Shown here piece after piece: positions 29,331 through 39,127 of a stretch of DNA of 64,000 nt. The notes below the pieces were generated by a model that saw nothing but the letters and a program-made list of their open reading frames with translations, was not told the origin of the DNA and did no database searches. The stretch is from Clostridium beijerinckii (lineage in GTDB: Bacteria; Bacillota; Clostridia; Clostridiales; Clostridiaceae). The stretch is from the NCBI RefSeq assembly GCF_018223745.1, contig NZ_CP073653.1, forward strand, positions 1,950,001-2,014,000, written 5' to 3'. Positions within the stretch are counted from its first letter, which is position 1. Each line of letters starts with the position of its first letter. The position numbers and the translations under genes were made by a program.

Positions 29331-29366
29331 CTATGTATATAGAAAAATATGTTTCTATATACATAG
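29331..29366. repeat. Perfect 15-bp inverted repeat
   Basis: Arms ctatgtatatagaaa / tttctatatacatag around a 6-base loop. No T run follows on either strand, so it is not a standard terminator. It could be a second transcription stop, a protein site or an element end. Confidence 0.6.
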
Positions 29367-29481
29367 GAACATATATAAATATTTATAGGAATAATGCGGG
29401 TTAAATAGGATAAAACTTACAATGGTCTTGAAAAAGTATTATAAGGAAGACTATCATAGAAAAAGTACTGGAAAACTATTA

Positions 29482-29510
29482 TTGACAAAAATTATACTAT
29501 AAGATATCAT
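29482..29510 (+). promoter_or_regulatory. Promoter of the valS T-box leader
   Basis: TTGACA (29482-29487), 17-base spacer and TATCAT (29505-29510). Transcription would start around 29517. Confidence 0.65.
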
Positions 29511-29634
29511 AAGTGAGAGTTCAAATTTCATGATTAACACTTTAAAGTTAATCATGAAGTTTATGTGAGTTAAAGTAATAATATAATATATAAAAGCAAT
29601 GAAAAAGAGGAGTAGAAATTTTTGAGCATTAAAA

Positions 29635-29757
29635 GGAAACTAACTCAGGAGAGTTTAGGAGTACGGTTCTTTTAGCAAGGAAACTCACTCAGACGAGCTG
29701 AGGAGTACAGTTCTTTAGCTAAATCATAGATTTAGAAAGAACTAGCAAGAACTAGGA
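29635..29757 (+). repeat. Repeat insertion inside T-box stem I (copy C)
   Basis: Two imperfect tandem ~44-base units (29635-29678 and 29679-29722) each begin aaggaaact and contain gaggagtac or taggagtacggttctt. The second ends in a hairpin in which agttcttt and aaagaact enclose ctaaatc-ata-gatttag (about 29711-29745). The hairpin and the ggaaactcactc start relate it to the copies at 1630 and 39187. The block sits between the two sides of a stem I helix. Confidence 0.6.
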
Positions 29758-29924
29758 AGAGAGAGGGAGGCGCTGAAAACCCTTATGCAAGAAATTTTGA
29801 AGGTAGCTTTTGAGCTTCTTTAGTGAAATAATAGTAGCTAAAGACGGTTTGTCTGAATCGTTATTTAAATTAAGAGTCCATTAATGCAGTAATTCTGTAT
29901 ATGTGGAAATAAAGGTGGTACCGC

Positions 29925-29958
29925 GAGCTTTCGTCCTTTTGTGATGAAGGCTCTTTTT
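29925..29958 (+). terminator. T-box regulated terminator
   Basis: Eleven-base-pair stem with two G-U pairs followed by five T; its 5' arm overlaps the end of the T-box sequence, the usual arrangement for attenuation. Confidence 0.85.
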
Positions 29959-29964
29959 GCGTTG

Positions 29965-30205
29965 AGAATCAAAATTTTATATTTGCTTCTTGGAACTTTC
30001 ACAGTCTGTATTTTATATTCGCTTATTCGAAAGCCAAAAGAGACTGAATGTGAGTCGGATTTAACTTATTAAGACACAGCAATTGCAGTGCATATTCTAA
30101 AGAATATATATTCTTAGGAATAAATATTCTTTACAATATTTATTGTTTAGAATATAAAAATTTAACAAGTTAATTGTTAGTTTAACTAAGTTTGGAGGAA
30201 TTAAA
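29965..30205. other. Untranslated region between T-box and valS
   Basis: About 240 bases. It includes an imperfect inverted structure at 30009-30053 (cagtct ... agactg) whose reverse strand reads ccgactcacattcagtct. This resembles part of the dispersed repeat, so a diverged fourth copy is possible. The last 25 bases hold the ribosome site ggagga. Confidence 0.4.
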
Positions 30206-32851
30206 ATGTCAGAAGAAATAAAAAATATATCAACTACATATGATCCAAAAGAATTTGAAGATAGGATCTATAAAAATTGGGAGGAGAAGGGATACTTTAC
30301 TCCAGTAATCGATAAGAATAAAAAACCATATACAATAATCATGCCACCACCAAATATAACAGGTCAACTTCACTTAGGGCATGCATTTGATGATACTCTT
30401 CAAGATATGCTTATTAGATTTAAGAGAATGCAAGGATATTGTACATTATGGTTACCTGGAGAAGACCATGCGTCAATTGCGACAGAAGTTAAAGTTGCAA
30501 ATCAGTTAGCAGAACAAGGTTATGATAAAAAAGAAATGGGAAGAGAAGCATTCCTTGAAAAAGTTTGGGAATGGAGTGACAAGTATAGAGCTACAATAAG
30601 AAACCAAGTTAAAAAGCTTGGGGTATCTGCAGACTTTACAAGAGAAGCATTTACAATGGATGAAAACCTTAGTGCTGCTGTAAAACATGTATTTGTTAAG
30701 CTTTATAATGAAGGTTTGATTTATCAAGGGAATAGAATAACTAACTGGTGTACACACTGTCAAACAGCATTATCAGATGCAGAAATTGAATATGAAGAAC
30801 AAGCAGGACATTTCTGGCATATCAATTATCCATTAGCTGATGGAAGCGGGGTTATTGAAATAGCAACAACTAGACCTGAAACATTGCTTGGAGATAGTGG
30901 TGTAGCTGTAAATCCTAATGATGAAAGATATAAACACCTTATAGGTAAAACTGTAATACTTCCTCTAGTTAATAGAGAGATTCCTATAGTTGGCGATGAA
31001 TATGTAGATTTAGAATTTGGAACTGGTGCAGTTAAGATGACTCCAGCTCATGATCCTAACGACTTTGAAGTTGGTAAAAGACACAACTTAGAAATCATAA
31101 GAGTAATGGATGATAAGGGAATTATCAATGAAAAAGGTGGTAAATATAAAGGTCTAGATAGATATGAAGCAAGAAAAGCTATAGTTAAGGATTTAGAAGA
31201 AGCAGGTCTCTTAGTTAAGATAAAAGATCACGCTCATAATGTTGGAACTCATGATAGATGCGGAACTACGGTAGAACCTATAATCTCAAAACAATGGTAT
31301 GTTAAGATGGAAAGTCTTGCAAAGCCAGCAGTAGAAGTAGTTAAGAATGGCAAAACTAGATTTGTTCCTGAAAGATTTGATAAGATATACTTCAACTGGA
31401 TGGAAAATATCCAAGACTGGTGTATTTCAAGACAATTATGGTGGGGACATAGAATTCCAGTATATTATTGTCAAGATTGCGGAGAAATGATGGTACTTGA
31501 AGATGCTCCAAAGGCATGTACTAAATGCGGAAGCTCCAATATTAAACAAGATAATGATGTACTTGATACATGGTTCTCTTCAGCATTATGGCCATTCTCA
31601 ACACTTGGCTGGCCAAACAAAACAGAAGACTTAGAATACTTCTATCCAACAAGTACATTAGTTACAGGACATGATATTATCTTCTTCTGGGTTGCAAGAA
31701 TGATATTCTCAGGACTTCACTGCATGGGAGAAACTCCATTTAATACAGTTCTTATTCATGGTTTAATTAGAGATTCTCAAGGTAGAAAGATGAGTAAATC
31801 TTTAGGAAATGGTGTTGATCCACTAGAAGTAATTGAAACTTATGGTGCTGATGCCTTAAGATTTATGATAGCTACTGGTAATGCTCCAGGAAATGATATG
31901 AGATATTATCCTGAAAGAGTTGAATCATCAAGAAACTTTGCAAATAAGATTTGGAATGCTTCAAGATTTGTAATGATGAACCTTGATAAAGAAGTAATGA
32001 ACAAATATAAAGACTGCAAAGAATATTCTTTAGCTGATAAGTGGATATTATCAGAAATGAATACTTTAATAAAAGAAGTAACAGAAAACATGGAAAAATA
32101 TGAACTTGGAATTGCTATGCAAAAAGTTTATGACTTTATGTGGACTGAATTCTGTGATTGGTATATAGAACTTGTTAAACCTGTATTCTATGGAGAAGAT
32201 GAGAAAGCTAAGGGAATAGTTTACAACGTATTAAATACAGTTTTAATTACAGGATTAAAATTATTACACCCAGCTATGCCATTTATAACAGAAGAAATAT
32301 TCACTCACTTAAGTGATGAGGAAACTATAACAACTTCAGCTTGGCCTGAATTTGACGAAGCTTTAGTAAATAAAGAAGCAGAAGATGATATGGCATTTGT
32401 AATTGAAGCTATAAAAGGTTTAAGAAATGTTAGAGCTGAAATGAACGTACCACCTTCAAGAAAGGCAAAAGTAATCTGCTATATAGCTGAGGATGCTAAA
32501 AAAGCATTTAACTCAGGTGTAGCATACATTGAAAAGTTAGCTTCTGCATCAGAAGTAGAATTTATTAGTGATAAGGCTAATGTTCCTGCAAATGCTGTAT
32601 CTCTAGTTGTTAAAGGCGGAGAATTATTTATGCCGCTACTTGACTTAGTAGACAAAGATAAGGAATTAGACAGATTAAATAAAGAAGCAAAGAAACTAGA
32701 AGGAGAAATTGATAGAATAGATAAAAAGCTAGGAAATCAAGGTTTTGTTGCTAAAGCACCAGCAGCAGTTGTTGACGCTGAAAAAGAAAAGAGAGTTAAG
32801 TATGTTGAAATGTTAGAAGCTGTTAAAGTTAGAATTGAAGCTTTAAAATAA
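30206..32851 (+). CDS. valS: Valine--tRNA ligase
   Basis: An 881-residue class Ia aminoacyl-tRNA synthetase charging tRNA-Val. The HIGH motif appears in [17 protein letters not shown] (about residues 46-62) and the KMSKS motif in [14 protein letters not shown]. The editing (CP1) domain contains [18 protein letters not shown], and a zinc-binding pair CQDCGEMM...CTKCG follows. The C-terminal tRNA-binding coiled coil ([19 protein letters not shown]) is intact and typical of ValRS. The start is preceded by ggagga. Regulation by the T-box upstream is consistent with the product. A strong terminator follows. Confidence 0.98.
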   Translation: MSEEIKNISTTYDPKEFEDRIYKNWEEKGYFTPVIDKNKKPYTIIMPPPNITGQLHLGHAFDDTLQDMLIRFKRMQGYCTLWLPGEDHASIATEVKVANQLAEQGYDKKEMGREAFLEKVWEWSDKYRATIRNQVKKLGVSADFTREAFTMDENLSAAVKHVFVKLYNEGLIYQGNRITNWCTHCQTALSDAEIEYEEQAGHFWHINYPLADGSGVIEIATTRPETLLGDSGVAVNPNDERYKHLIGKTVILPLVNREIPIVGDEYVDLEFGTGAVKMTPAHDPNDFEVGKRHNLEIIRVMDDKGIINEKGGKYKGLDRYEARKAIVKDLEEAGLLVKIKDHAHNVGTHDRCGTTVEPIISKQWYVKMESLAKPAVEVVKNGKTRFVPERFDKIYFNWMENIQDWCISRQLWWGHRIPVYYCQDCGEMMVLEDAPKACTKCGSSNIKQDNDVLDTWFSSALWPFSTLGWPNKTEDLEYFYPTSTLVTGHDIIFFWVARMIFSGLHCMGETPFNTVLIHGLIRDSQGRKMSKSLGNGVDPLEVIETYGADALRFMIATGNAPGNDMRYYPERVESSRNFANKIWNASRFVMMNLDKEVMNKYKDCKEYSLADKWILSEMNTLIKEVTENMEKYELGIAMQKVYDFMWTEFCDWYIELVKPVFYGEDEKAKGIVYNVLNTVLITGLKLLHPAMPFITEEIFTHLSDEETITTSAWPEFDEALVNKEAEDDMAFVIEAIKGLRNVRAEMNVPPSRKAKVICYIAEDAKKAFNSGVAYIEKLASASEVEFISDKANVPANAVSLVVKGGELFMPLLDLVDKDKELDRLNKEAKKLEGEIDRIDKKLGNQGFVAKAPAAVVDAEKEKRVKYVEMLEAVKVRIEALK

Positions 32852-32868
32852 TTTTAATGAAATTCAGT

Positions 32869-32917
32869 AAAAAAGATATTGCTAAGTTCCTTGGAACTTA
32901 GCAATATCTTTTTATTT
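32869..32917 (+). terminator. Terminator after valS
   Basis: Long hairpin aaaaagatattgctaagttcc / ggaacttagcaatatctttt with a tt loop and T tail. Confidence 0.9.
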
Positions 32918-33124
32918 TTTTTAGGTGTTCATATTACGCTGAAAGATAAGGAGGCTATTAGAGCATATAACCCAATATGCATTGAATTATTAACCTCACA
33001 ATAATTTTAATTATCATATAGTTAGTAAGATAAAAAAGTTAAAAATTTTTGCAAGGTAAGGATATAATAGGAGGATTATTAATATATATAATTCTAGAAT
33101 AATATATATGGAGGCGTTTGAATT

Positions 33125-33976
33125 TTGAAAACGAGAAGGCATTTACTTAACTTAATTTTTTGGATATCCTTATCAATCTTATTTAATATTATTATATATT
33201 ACACACGAGGTGAAACATCAGCAATAGAATACTTTGGTGGTTACATAGTAGAAATGTCGTTAAGTTTAGATAATTTATTTTTATTTCTGATGATATTTTC
33301 AAGTTTTAGAATACAGGAAGAATACCAGGAAAGGATACTTCTATATGGCGTTATAGGGGCGATGGTATTAAGGTTAATTTTCATTTTACTTGGCGTAGCT
33401 ATGGTAAATAAATTTAGTTTTATATTATCTATCTTTGGAGTATTATTGCTACTTAGTGGTGCAAAAATATTTCTTAGGGAAGATGATAATATTCAATTTC
33501 ATGATAATTTGGCAGTTAAGATTTTAAGAAGGATAATGCCTATAACAAATGTTTTGCATGGAAATAAATTTTTTGTTAGGCAGAATAAGATTATTTATGC
33601 TACACCTCTTTTTATAGTACTTTTAATAATAGAATTTTCAGATATTATTTTTGCAATAGATTCAATTCCAGCTATTTTTTCGATAACAACGGATACTTTC
33701 ATAGTTTATACCTCTAATATTTTTGCGATTTTAGGACTTAGAAGTATGTACTATATATTAGAAAAGATGAATAATATGTTCAAGTTCATGAAATATGGAG
33801 TTGGATGTATATTAATTTTTACGGGAATAAAGTTAGTAATATTGTTTTGGGAAATTGAAATTTCAGTTACAAATTCTGTGTTGATTATATTGTCTATTTT
33901 ATTAGCTAGTATATTAATATCTCTATTATTAAGTGAATTTGATAAGTTTAGAAATTGGTGTAAAAGAAGATTATAG
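33125..33976 (+). CDS. TerC-family integral membrane protein
   Basis: A 283-residue protein with about seven to nine TM helices and the TerC hallmarks: EMSLSLDNLFLFLMIFSSF with acidic membrane residues, ILLYGVIGAMVLRLIFILLG, and IIEFSDIIFAIDSIPAIFSITTD. TerC/Alx proteins are linked to Mn2+ export and metal loading of exported enzymes. The start is a TTG at 33125, ten bases after ggagg; no better ATG exists. Monocistronic. Substrate here is inferred from family only. Confidence 0.88.
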   Translation: MKTRRHLLNLIFWISLSILFNIIIYYTRGETSAIEYFGGYIVEMSLSLDNLFLFLMIFSSFRIQEEYQERILLYGVIGAMVLRLIFILLGVAMVNKFSFILSIFGVLLLLSGAKIFLREDDNIQFHDNLAVKILRRIMPITNVLHGNKFFVRQNKIIYATPLFIVLLIIEFSDIIFAIDSIPAIFSITTDTFIVYTSNIFAILGLRSMYYILEKMNNMFKFMKYGVGCILIFTGIKLVILFWEIEISVTNSVLIILSILLASILISLLLSEFDKFRNWCKRRL

Positions 33977-34117
33977 ATATTATGAAAAGGGCGCAAAGGC
34001 ACAATACGAAACTTAACCACAGTCACCTTCGATTTTTTTCTTGAAGAATTATAGAATAAATTTAGTTCAGGGATGTTTTTGTTTAGCATTTAATTAGTCA
34101 TTTCACTAGAATTAAGA

Positions 34118-34123
34118 TATAAT
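34118..34123 (+). promoter_or_regulatory. Candidate -10 box for folC
   Basis: TATAAT at 34118-34123 with a weak -35 match (tagtca, 34095-34100) 17 bases upstream, about 70 bases before the folC ATG. Confidence 0.35.
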
Positions 34124-34192
34124 GTAAAGTAAATACATACTATTTAGAATTTGCATTTATAGAAAAACATAAAAGACAAAGAGGTAAGAAAA

Positions 34193-35506
34193 ATGAGCAT
34201 GACTTATAAAGACGCAATGGATTATATTACAAGCGTGGGGAAGTTTGGATCTAATTATGGACTTGAAAGAACTTTTAGAATTTTAGAGTTACTTGGAAAT
34301 CCACATGAAAAACTTAAACTTATTCATATTGCAGGGACTAATGGCAAGGGATCAACTACAGCTATGATATCAAAAATATTGATTGGAATGGGATATAAAG
34401 TCGGAATGTATACATCCCCATATTTAGAAGAATTTGAAGAAAGAATTCAAATAAATGGAAGTAATATTAGCAAAAAATCATTAGTAGACTTAGTAGAAGA
34501 AATTAAATTAGTAGTTAATAAAGTAATTGAAGAAGGATATGAACATCCTACTGAGTTTGAAATCATAACTGCATTAATGTTTTTGCATTTCTATAGAGAA
34601 AAAATAGATTATGGAGTAATTGAAGTTGGTCTTGGTGGAAGATTAGATTCTACCAATGTATTAACGCCTAAGGTTAGTGTAATAACATCAGTAAGTTTAG
34701 ATCATATAAATATATTGGGTGATAATTTAAGAGATATCGCAAAAGAAAAGGCCGGAATTATAAAAGAAAATATACCGGTTGTACTCTATCCTCAAAAAAA
34801 AGAGGCAGAAGAAGTAATATTAAAGATAGCGGAAGAAAAAAAATCAAAAGTATATTTTGTGAATGAACAAAATGGAAAATTGGTTGATATCAATTATGAT
34901 GATTTTTATCAAAATGTAGTTGTTAAAAGTATTAAAAATATATATAAGATTAAATTTCCTTTGCTTGGAGAACATCAAATATTAAATTTGGGAGTTGCTT
35001 TAAGTGCAATAGAGGTATTATGCGAGAATGAAAAAATAGAATTAAATACAAGCTTAATTGAGAAAGCTTTACAGGAAGTTGTATGGATAGGAAGACTCGA
35101 GGTCTTAAAAAAGAAACCTACGATAGTAATTGATGGGGCACACAATATAGATGGAATTAAAGCTCTTAGAAAAAATATAGAAAAGTATTTTAAATATAAT
35201 AAATTATACTTATTGCTTGGTATTTTAGCAGATAAGCAAGTAAAAGAAATGGTACAGGAAATAACACCATTAGCTGAAAAAGTTTATGCACTTACACCAC
35301 ATAGTGAAAGAGCTGAACTTAGTGAAAATTTGAAAGAGGAAATATTAAACTATAATTCAAATACTATTGCATTAGAAAGTTATGAAGAGGCTTTTTCTCT
35401 AGCGTTAAAAGAAGCTAAGGAAGAGGATTTAATTGTAGTTAGTGGATCATTATACATGATTGGAGATATGAGAAAAATTATAAGAAATAAATTTCCTAAT
35501 AAGTAG
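34193..35506 (+). CDS. folC: Bifunctional folylpolyglutamate synthase / dihydrofolate synthase
   Basis: A 437-residue Mur-ligase-fold enzyme that adds glutamate to dihydropteroate and tetrahydrofolate. The P-loop is IAGTNGKGSTTAMI; the folate-binding region YTSPYLEEFEERIQING, the Mg2+ segment GLGGRLDSTNVL and SLDHINILGDNLRDIAKEKAGIIK follow. The C-terminal domain has VIDGAHNIDGIKAL. Length and domain order are standard. The ATG follows aaagaggtaag. It acts in the cytoplasm in folate-dependent one-carbon metabolism. No other folate gene is adjacent. Confidence 0.95.
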   Translation: MSMTYKDAMDYITSVGKFGSNYGLERTFRILELLGNPHEKLKLIHIAGTNGKGSTTAMISKILIGMGYKVGMYTSPYLEEFEERIQINGSNISKKSLVDLVEEIKLVVNKVIEEGYEHPTEFEIITALMFLHFYREKIDYGVIEVGLGGRLDSTNVLTPKVSVITSVSLDHINILGDNLRDIAKEKAGIIKENIPVVLYPQKKEAEEVILKIAEEKKSKVYFVNEQNGKLVDINYDDFYQNVVVKSIKNIYKIKFPLLGEHQILNLGVALSAIEVLCENEKIELNTSLIEKALQEVVWIGRLEVLKKKPTIVIDGAHNIDGIKALRKNIEKYFKYNKLYLLLGILADKQVKEMVQEITPLAEKVYALTPHSERAELSENLKEEILNYNSNTIALESYEEAFSLALKEAKEEDLIVVSGSLYMIGDMRKIIRNKFPNK

Positions 35507-35549
35507 AATTGGGGCACATATATTTTCCGAATTAGTCTAAAAGAATATA

Positions 35550-35588
35550 AATCAAAAGATTCCGAGGCAAGCTTCGGAATTTTGATTA
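35550..35588 (+). terminator. Hairpin between folC and the HIRAN gene
   Basis: Arms aatcaaa-attccga / tcggaat-tttgatt with a two-base bulge, a 7-8 base loop and only four T. It ends exactly where the next gene's ribosome site (aaaaggag, 35588-35595) begins, so it may act as a terminator or influence translation. Confidence 0.6.
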
Positions 35589-35608
35589 AAAGGAGTAGTG
35601 AAAGTTAT

Positions 35609-37588
35609 ATGGTTAAGATAGAAATAGAAAATTACATCAATAATAAGAACTCAATCTATTATGATTTAAAAGAATTTCGTGATAGAAATCCAGATACACT
35701 ATATAGCTATCAAGACTTTGAAGTGGCTGGAAGAAGGGAATTTAAGATTATTACGAACAAAGTTCGTAAACTTCAGGATTATGAAAAGAATAGGCTAGCT
35801 AGTGAGCTAGTAGGACATTTATGTAATTATGCTTTGGATGAAGAAAAATTATCAAGTGTCCATGATTATATTACGTTAAATCCAATCATCGGTTATTATG
35901 AAAACTTGATTAAAATCTTCAAAGACTCGATGGAGAATAATAAAGAGATGTTACAAGCAATGAGCAAGAGAGTAAATAATTTACTTAAAGAGAGTTCGTA
36001 TTCAGAAGCGGTGAAATTAGGGATATTACTTTCGCCTATATGCAGCATTAAAAACTTGAAGGATATATTAAATGTGTTTTCTATTCATAATGAATATATT
36101 TTCTATACAATCAAGTCATATGAATATATTGGAAGTTGTAATAATATAATTTTTGAGATTTCAAAAAGATCTAAAGGATATGGGAAGATATTTTGTATAA
36201 TGAATCTTACTCCTACAACTTATGAGATAAAAAAATGGATGATTGAAAAAGGTTGTGATAATAGTGTTGGCATTACGGAATTATTATCTTACACTATGCT
36301 TTCATTAGATCTTCTGAGCTATTTGGAGGATACAAAATTTTCAAAAGAAGAGATTGAAGTTTTTGCAAAATCTTTCAGTACATTGCTTTCAGACTATAGT
36401 TTGGATGATATTAAGTATTCAACAAAAGTTTGCAATAAGTTATTAGAAATTATTGATAATATAAGTGGTGGCATATATTCGTTATATGCTGTAGTTTCAA
36501 TTTTATATTCAATAGAAGCTATTATTATTGATGAATATAAGAATAAAGGAAATTCAAATTCGTATAAGTTAAATAATGATTATAAAGAAATAGTAGATAA
36601 TTGTAAAAAAATTTGCAAGAAAGAGTTGTGGCATAATGTAATTGCGAATGAAGTTCACAATATAGAAATTGAAAGTAGTGTATTAATAAGTTGTGCAGAT
36701 AGAACGAAGTACAGATTAAAGAAAAGTGAATTTGAATTAATTATAAAAAGAGATTATACAAATGCACTTTTATATAAATATGCATTTTCCATTGGAAATA
36801 AGGCTATAAAAAAATGTGCTTTTAAATTAGGGTTGGGAAAATTACCAATGACTGAAATATTAAGCGGACAGGATGAATTAAAAATAGAAAATTTACTTTA
36901 TGAGGATATAGCACAAATTTGTTTCTTTATAATTATAAAATATGCACAATATGAAGATTTTATAGATGAGTATAAGGATATTAACTTTCAGGCGCTAAAA
37001 TCACCTTTAATTGAGACTAGAATTCAAGCGGCTGCAAATCTTCAAAGATTTAAAGACGAGTTTGATTCATTGGATAAAGAAACTATTAAGGACGCTATTA
37101 GCACAGAGATTGTTAGTGATGTACGAAGAGCATTAAATTCACTTTTGATTAAATCAAGTAGCAAAAAGAATAAAAAATATGTCCAAATAGATGAGAATAT
37201 GCATATTGATGCTCATGTTAAAGATATATATTTAACCAGTGTAAACATTGCTGGAACAAGCTACTTTGATATGAGTGAAATATACAATAAATTATTGGAA
37301 GAGGATATTGTATATTTAAAAAGAGATTTTGATAATGAATATGATAAAAATGCAATTGAAGTTATAACAACAGAAGGATTTGTAATGGGGTATGTTCCAA
37401 GAGACAATAATTTAATATTAAAGAATTTAATAGATAAAGGTAAATATCTTTATGGAAAAGTAGAAGAGATAAGTGAAGATTATAGTGTTATAAAAATTCA
37501 AATATATCTAAGTTATAAAGATGTAATTGAGGAAATAACAAATACTTTATCATTACTATCTGGGGAGAGAGAAGACTATTTGCAATAA
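35609..37588 (+). CDS. Large HIRAN-domain protein of unknown function
   Basis: A 659-residue soluble protein. The last ~110 residues match a HIRAN domain: VNIAGTSYFDMSEIYNKLLEED, then VYLKRDFDNEYDKNAIEVI and GFVMGYVPRDNNLILKNLID. HIRAN binds 3' DNA ends in the HLTF family and occurs in bacteria alone or near repair and phage genes. The first ~540 residues are mostly helical, with no recognised enzyme motif; a short HEAT-like stretch (RIQAAANLQRFKDEFDSLD) precedes HIRAN. I start at ATG 35609 after aaaaggag, though a TTG at 35582 is in frame inside the preceding hairpin. Monocistronic with a strong terminator. A DNA-damage role is only a guess. Confidence 0.75.
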   Translation: MVKIEIENYINNKNSIYYDLKEFRDRNPDTLYSYQDFEVAGRREFKIITNKVRKLQDYEKNRLASELVGHLCNYALDEEKLSSVHDYITLNPIIGYYENLIKIFKDSMENNKEMLQAMSKRVNNLLKESSYSEAVKLGILLSPICSIKNLKDILNVFSIHNEYIFYTIKSYEYIGSCNNIIFEISKRSKGYGKIFCIMNLTPTTYEIKKWMIEKGCDNSVGITELLSYTMLSLDLLSYLEDTKFSKEEIEVFAKSFSTLLSDYSLDDIKYSTKVCNKLLEIIDNISGGIYSLYAVVSILYSIEAIIIDEYKNKGNSNSYKLNNDYKEIVDNCKKICKKELWHNVIANEVHNIEIESSVLISCADRTKYRLKKSEFELIIKRDYTNALLYKYAFSIGNKAIKKCAFKLGLGKLPMTEILSGQDELKIENLLYEDIAQICFFIIIKYAQYEDFIDEYKDINFQALKSPLIETRIQAAANLQRFKDEFDSLDKETIKDAISTEIVSDVRRALNSLLIKSSSKKNKKYVQIDENMHIDAHVKDIYLTSVNIAGTSYFDMSEIYNKLLEEDIVYLKRDFDNEYDKNAIEVITTEGFVMGYVPRDNNLILKNLIDKGKYLYGKVEEISEDYSVIKIQIYLSYKDVIEEITNTLSLLSGEREDYLQ

Positions 37589-37619
37589 AAATAGTACGGA
37601 TTGAAGTTCAATAAAACAT

Positions 37620-37672
37620 AAAAACCATGCATAAGAAAGAAGAGTTTCTTTACTTATGCATGGTTTTTATGT
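37620..37672 (+). terminator. Terminator between HIRAN gene and TSCPD gene
   Basis: Hairpin aaaaccatgcataag / cttatgcatggtttt with A and T runs on both sides, usable by both convergent genes. Confidence 0.85.
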
Positions 37673-37716
37673 TAGCAAAATTGAATAAATTATTGCTAGA
37701 AATTTATAATCTATTT

Positions 37717-37974
37717 TTAGTTTATATAATTTTCTTTCTTCCAAGCTAATAGTGCTTTTGATAGCTGATCAGGACAAGATGTTCCTTTATTTCTGCAATC
37801 TATTCCACCTAATCTTTTTATTATATCATCCACAGGCATACCTTTAACTAATTGACCAATGCCTAATAAGTTTCCAGCACATCCTCCAACGAATTCTACA
37901 TTTTTAAGAATATTATTCTCAATTTCAAGATTTATTGTAGATGAACAAACACCAGTTGTTTTATATGAAAACAT
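37717..37974 (-). CDS. TSCPD-domain protein (TIGR03905 type)
   Basis: An 85-residue protein with the TSCPD motif itself (KGTSCPDQLSKAL) and conserved cysteines CSST, GGCAGN and DCRNK. The domain resembles the C-terminal part of B12-dependent ribonucleotide reductase (NrdJ), where the cysteines take part in redox or metal binding. Stand-alone versions have unknown function. I start at ATG 37974 (MFSYKTTGV), eight bases after aaggag; a GTG at 37983 overlaps that site. It is alone on the minus strand, convergent with the HIRAN gene. Confidence 0.88.
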   Translation of the reverse strand: MFSYKTTGVCSSTINLEIENNILKNVEFVGGCAGNLLGIGQLVKGMPVDDIIKRLGGIDCRNKGTSCPDQLSKALLAWKKENYIN

Positions 37975-38200
37975 TCCACACACTCCTTAAGATAAAATAT
38001 AACTATATACATGAAAAGTAAGCAGCTATAAAGAATTTTCCAAAATTACTTACTTTGAAAATGTAATTAGTTAAGCTCACTTTATTATACAAGAAATTTG
38101 TCAATAAATAAAGATAATGAAGTTAATAAGTTGTACCAATAATATATATTCAGAATATATTATAGATAGTAGAATGATTATCTTAAAAGGGGGGGATGGA

Positions 38201-39079
38201 GTGAGTTATATTGTTTTATGCAATACTGGTTCAGATAGTTTGAATAAAATAAACACTGAGAATCTAAATACTCAAAATATAGTTTTATCTATTGGTGAAG
38301 GTCCATTTGGCCCTCATGGATTATCATTATATAAAAATAAGCTATTAGTTGCAAATAACTATAATAATAGCATATCGTTGATAGATTTTAATAGTTTTAA
38401 AGAAGAAGGCAATATATATGTAGGAGCGCATCCAAATGATATAGTGGCTTATAATGATATTGCTTATGTTTCGTGCGGAGAATCTGACTCTTTAATAATA
38501 TACGATTTGCTAAATGATAGGATTAATTTCAAAATACCAACAGGAAGATTTCCTCATAATATCACATTATTAAAAGATAGAAATTTAGTTTTTATAAGTA
38601 ATATGGGAGATGACAGTATATCTATAATTGACTATATAAATAATAAGGAGATAAAACGAATTAAAGTAGAAAATACTCCTGCAAAGATAAGCGTATCACA
38701 AAATAAAAAATATTTATACGTATGTATGAGTTATCTTGGGCGTGATAAAAATGGTAGTGTTGGAATAATAGATTTAAATACTCTTGAATTAATAAATAAA
38801 ATTCAAGTTGGACACTCGCCAGTAGATTTATTTGAAGAAGACAGCTTCCTATATGTTTCTAATTTATGTGATGGTTCTATAAGTATTGTAAATTTAAATG
38901 AACTTAAAGAAGAGGAAAAAATTGACATTGGCGGAATGCCTAGAGGAATAGTGAAATCTAGAGATAACATATTTGTTGGAGATTTTTTGAATGGAGTACT
39001 GAAGATAATAGATATGAAAAATAGGAGAATAAAAACCATACCAATAGGAAATGAACCCAATGGTATGACTTTAACTTAG
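38201..39079 (+). CDS. YncE-like beta-propeller repeat protein
   Basis: A 292-residue protein composed of about seven repeats with the YVTN pattern (x-V-SN-x-x-D-x-SI-IID), for example LVFISNMGDDSISIID and FLYVSNLCDGSISIVN. This predicts a seven-bladed propeller, often a binding scaffold. I start at GTG 38201 because aagggggg lies six bases ahead; an in-frame ATG at 38117 lacks a ribosome site. No signal peptide is seen, unlike many secreted propellers. The ligand is unknown. No close co-directional neighbour. Confidence 0.75.
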   Translation: MSYIVLCNTGSDSLNKINTENLNTQNIVLSIGEGPFGPHGLSLYKNKLLVANNYNNSISLIDFNSFKEEGNIYVGAHPNDIVAYNDIAYVSCGESDSLIIYDLLNDRINFKIPTGRFPHNITLLKDRNLVFISNMGDDSISIIDYINNKEIKRIKVENTPAKISVSQNKKYLYVCMSYLGRDKNGSVGIIDLNTLELINKIQVGHSPVDLFEEDSFLYVSNLCDGSISIVNLNELKEEEKIDIGGMPRGIVKSRDNIFVGDFLNGVLKIIDMKNRRIKTIPIGNEPNGMTLT

Positions 39080-39127
39080 ACATATGAAAGAAAATAACAA
39101 GTCCAAAATACCATGATTATTTTTTAT

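Larger units (their letters stand above)
29517..29958 (+). promoter_or_regulatory. T-box riboswitch (tRNA-Val sensing) upstream of valS
   Basis: The conserved T-box sequence ggtggtaccgcg lies at 29914-29925. The competing terminator is gagctttcgtc / gatgaaggctc (29925-29953) followed by ttttt. Stem I is recognisable: the 5' strand gaggagtagaaattttt (about 29609-29625), the apical segment gagggaggcgctgaaaaccctt (about 29763-29784 in two parts), and the 3' strand aattttgaaggtagc. The codon GTA at 29803-29805 sits at the specifier position, matching valine and the downstream gene. Uncharged tRNA-Val would favour the antiterminator and allow valS transcription. An insertion of ~120 bases interrupts stem I, described separately. 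Confidence 0.92.
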
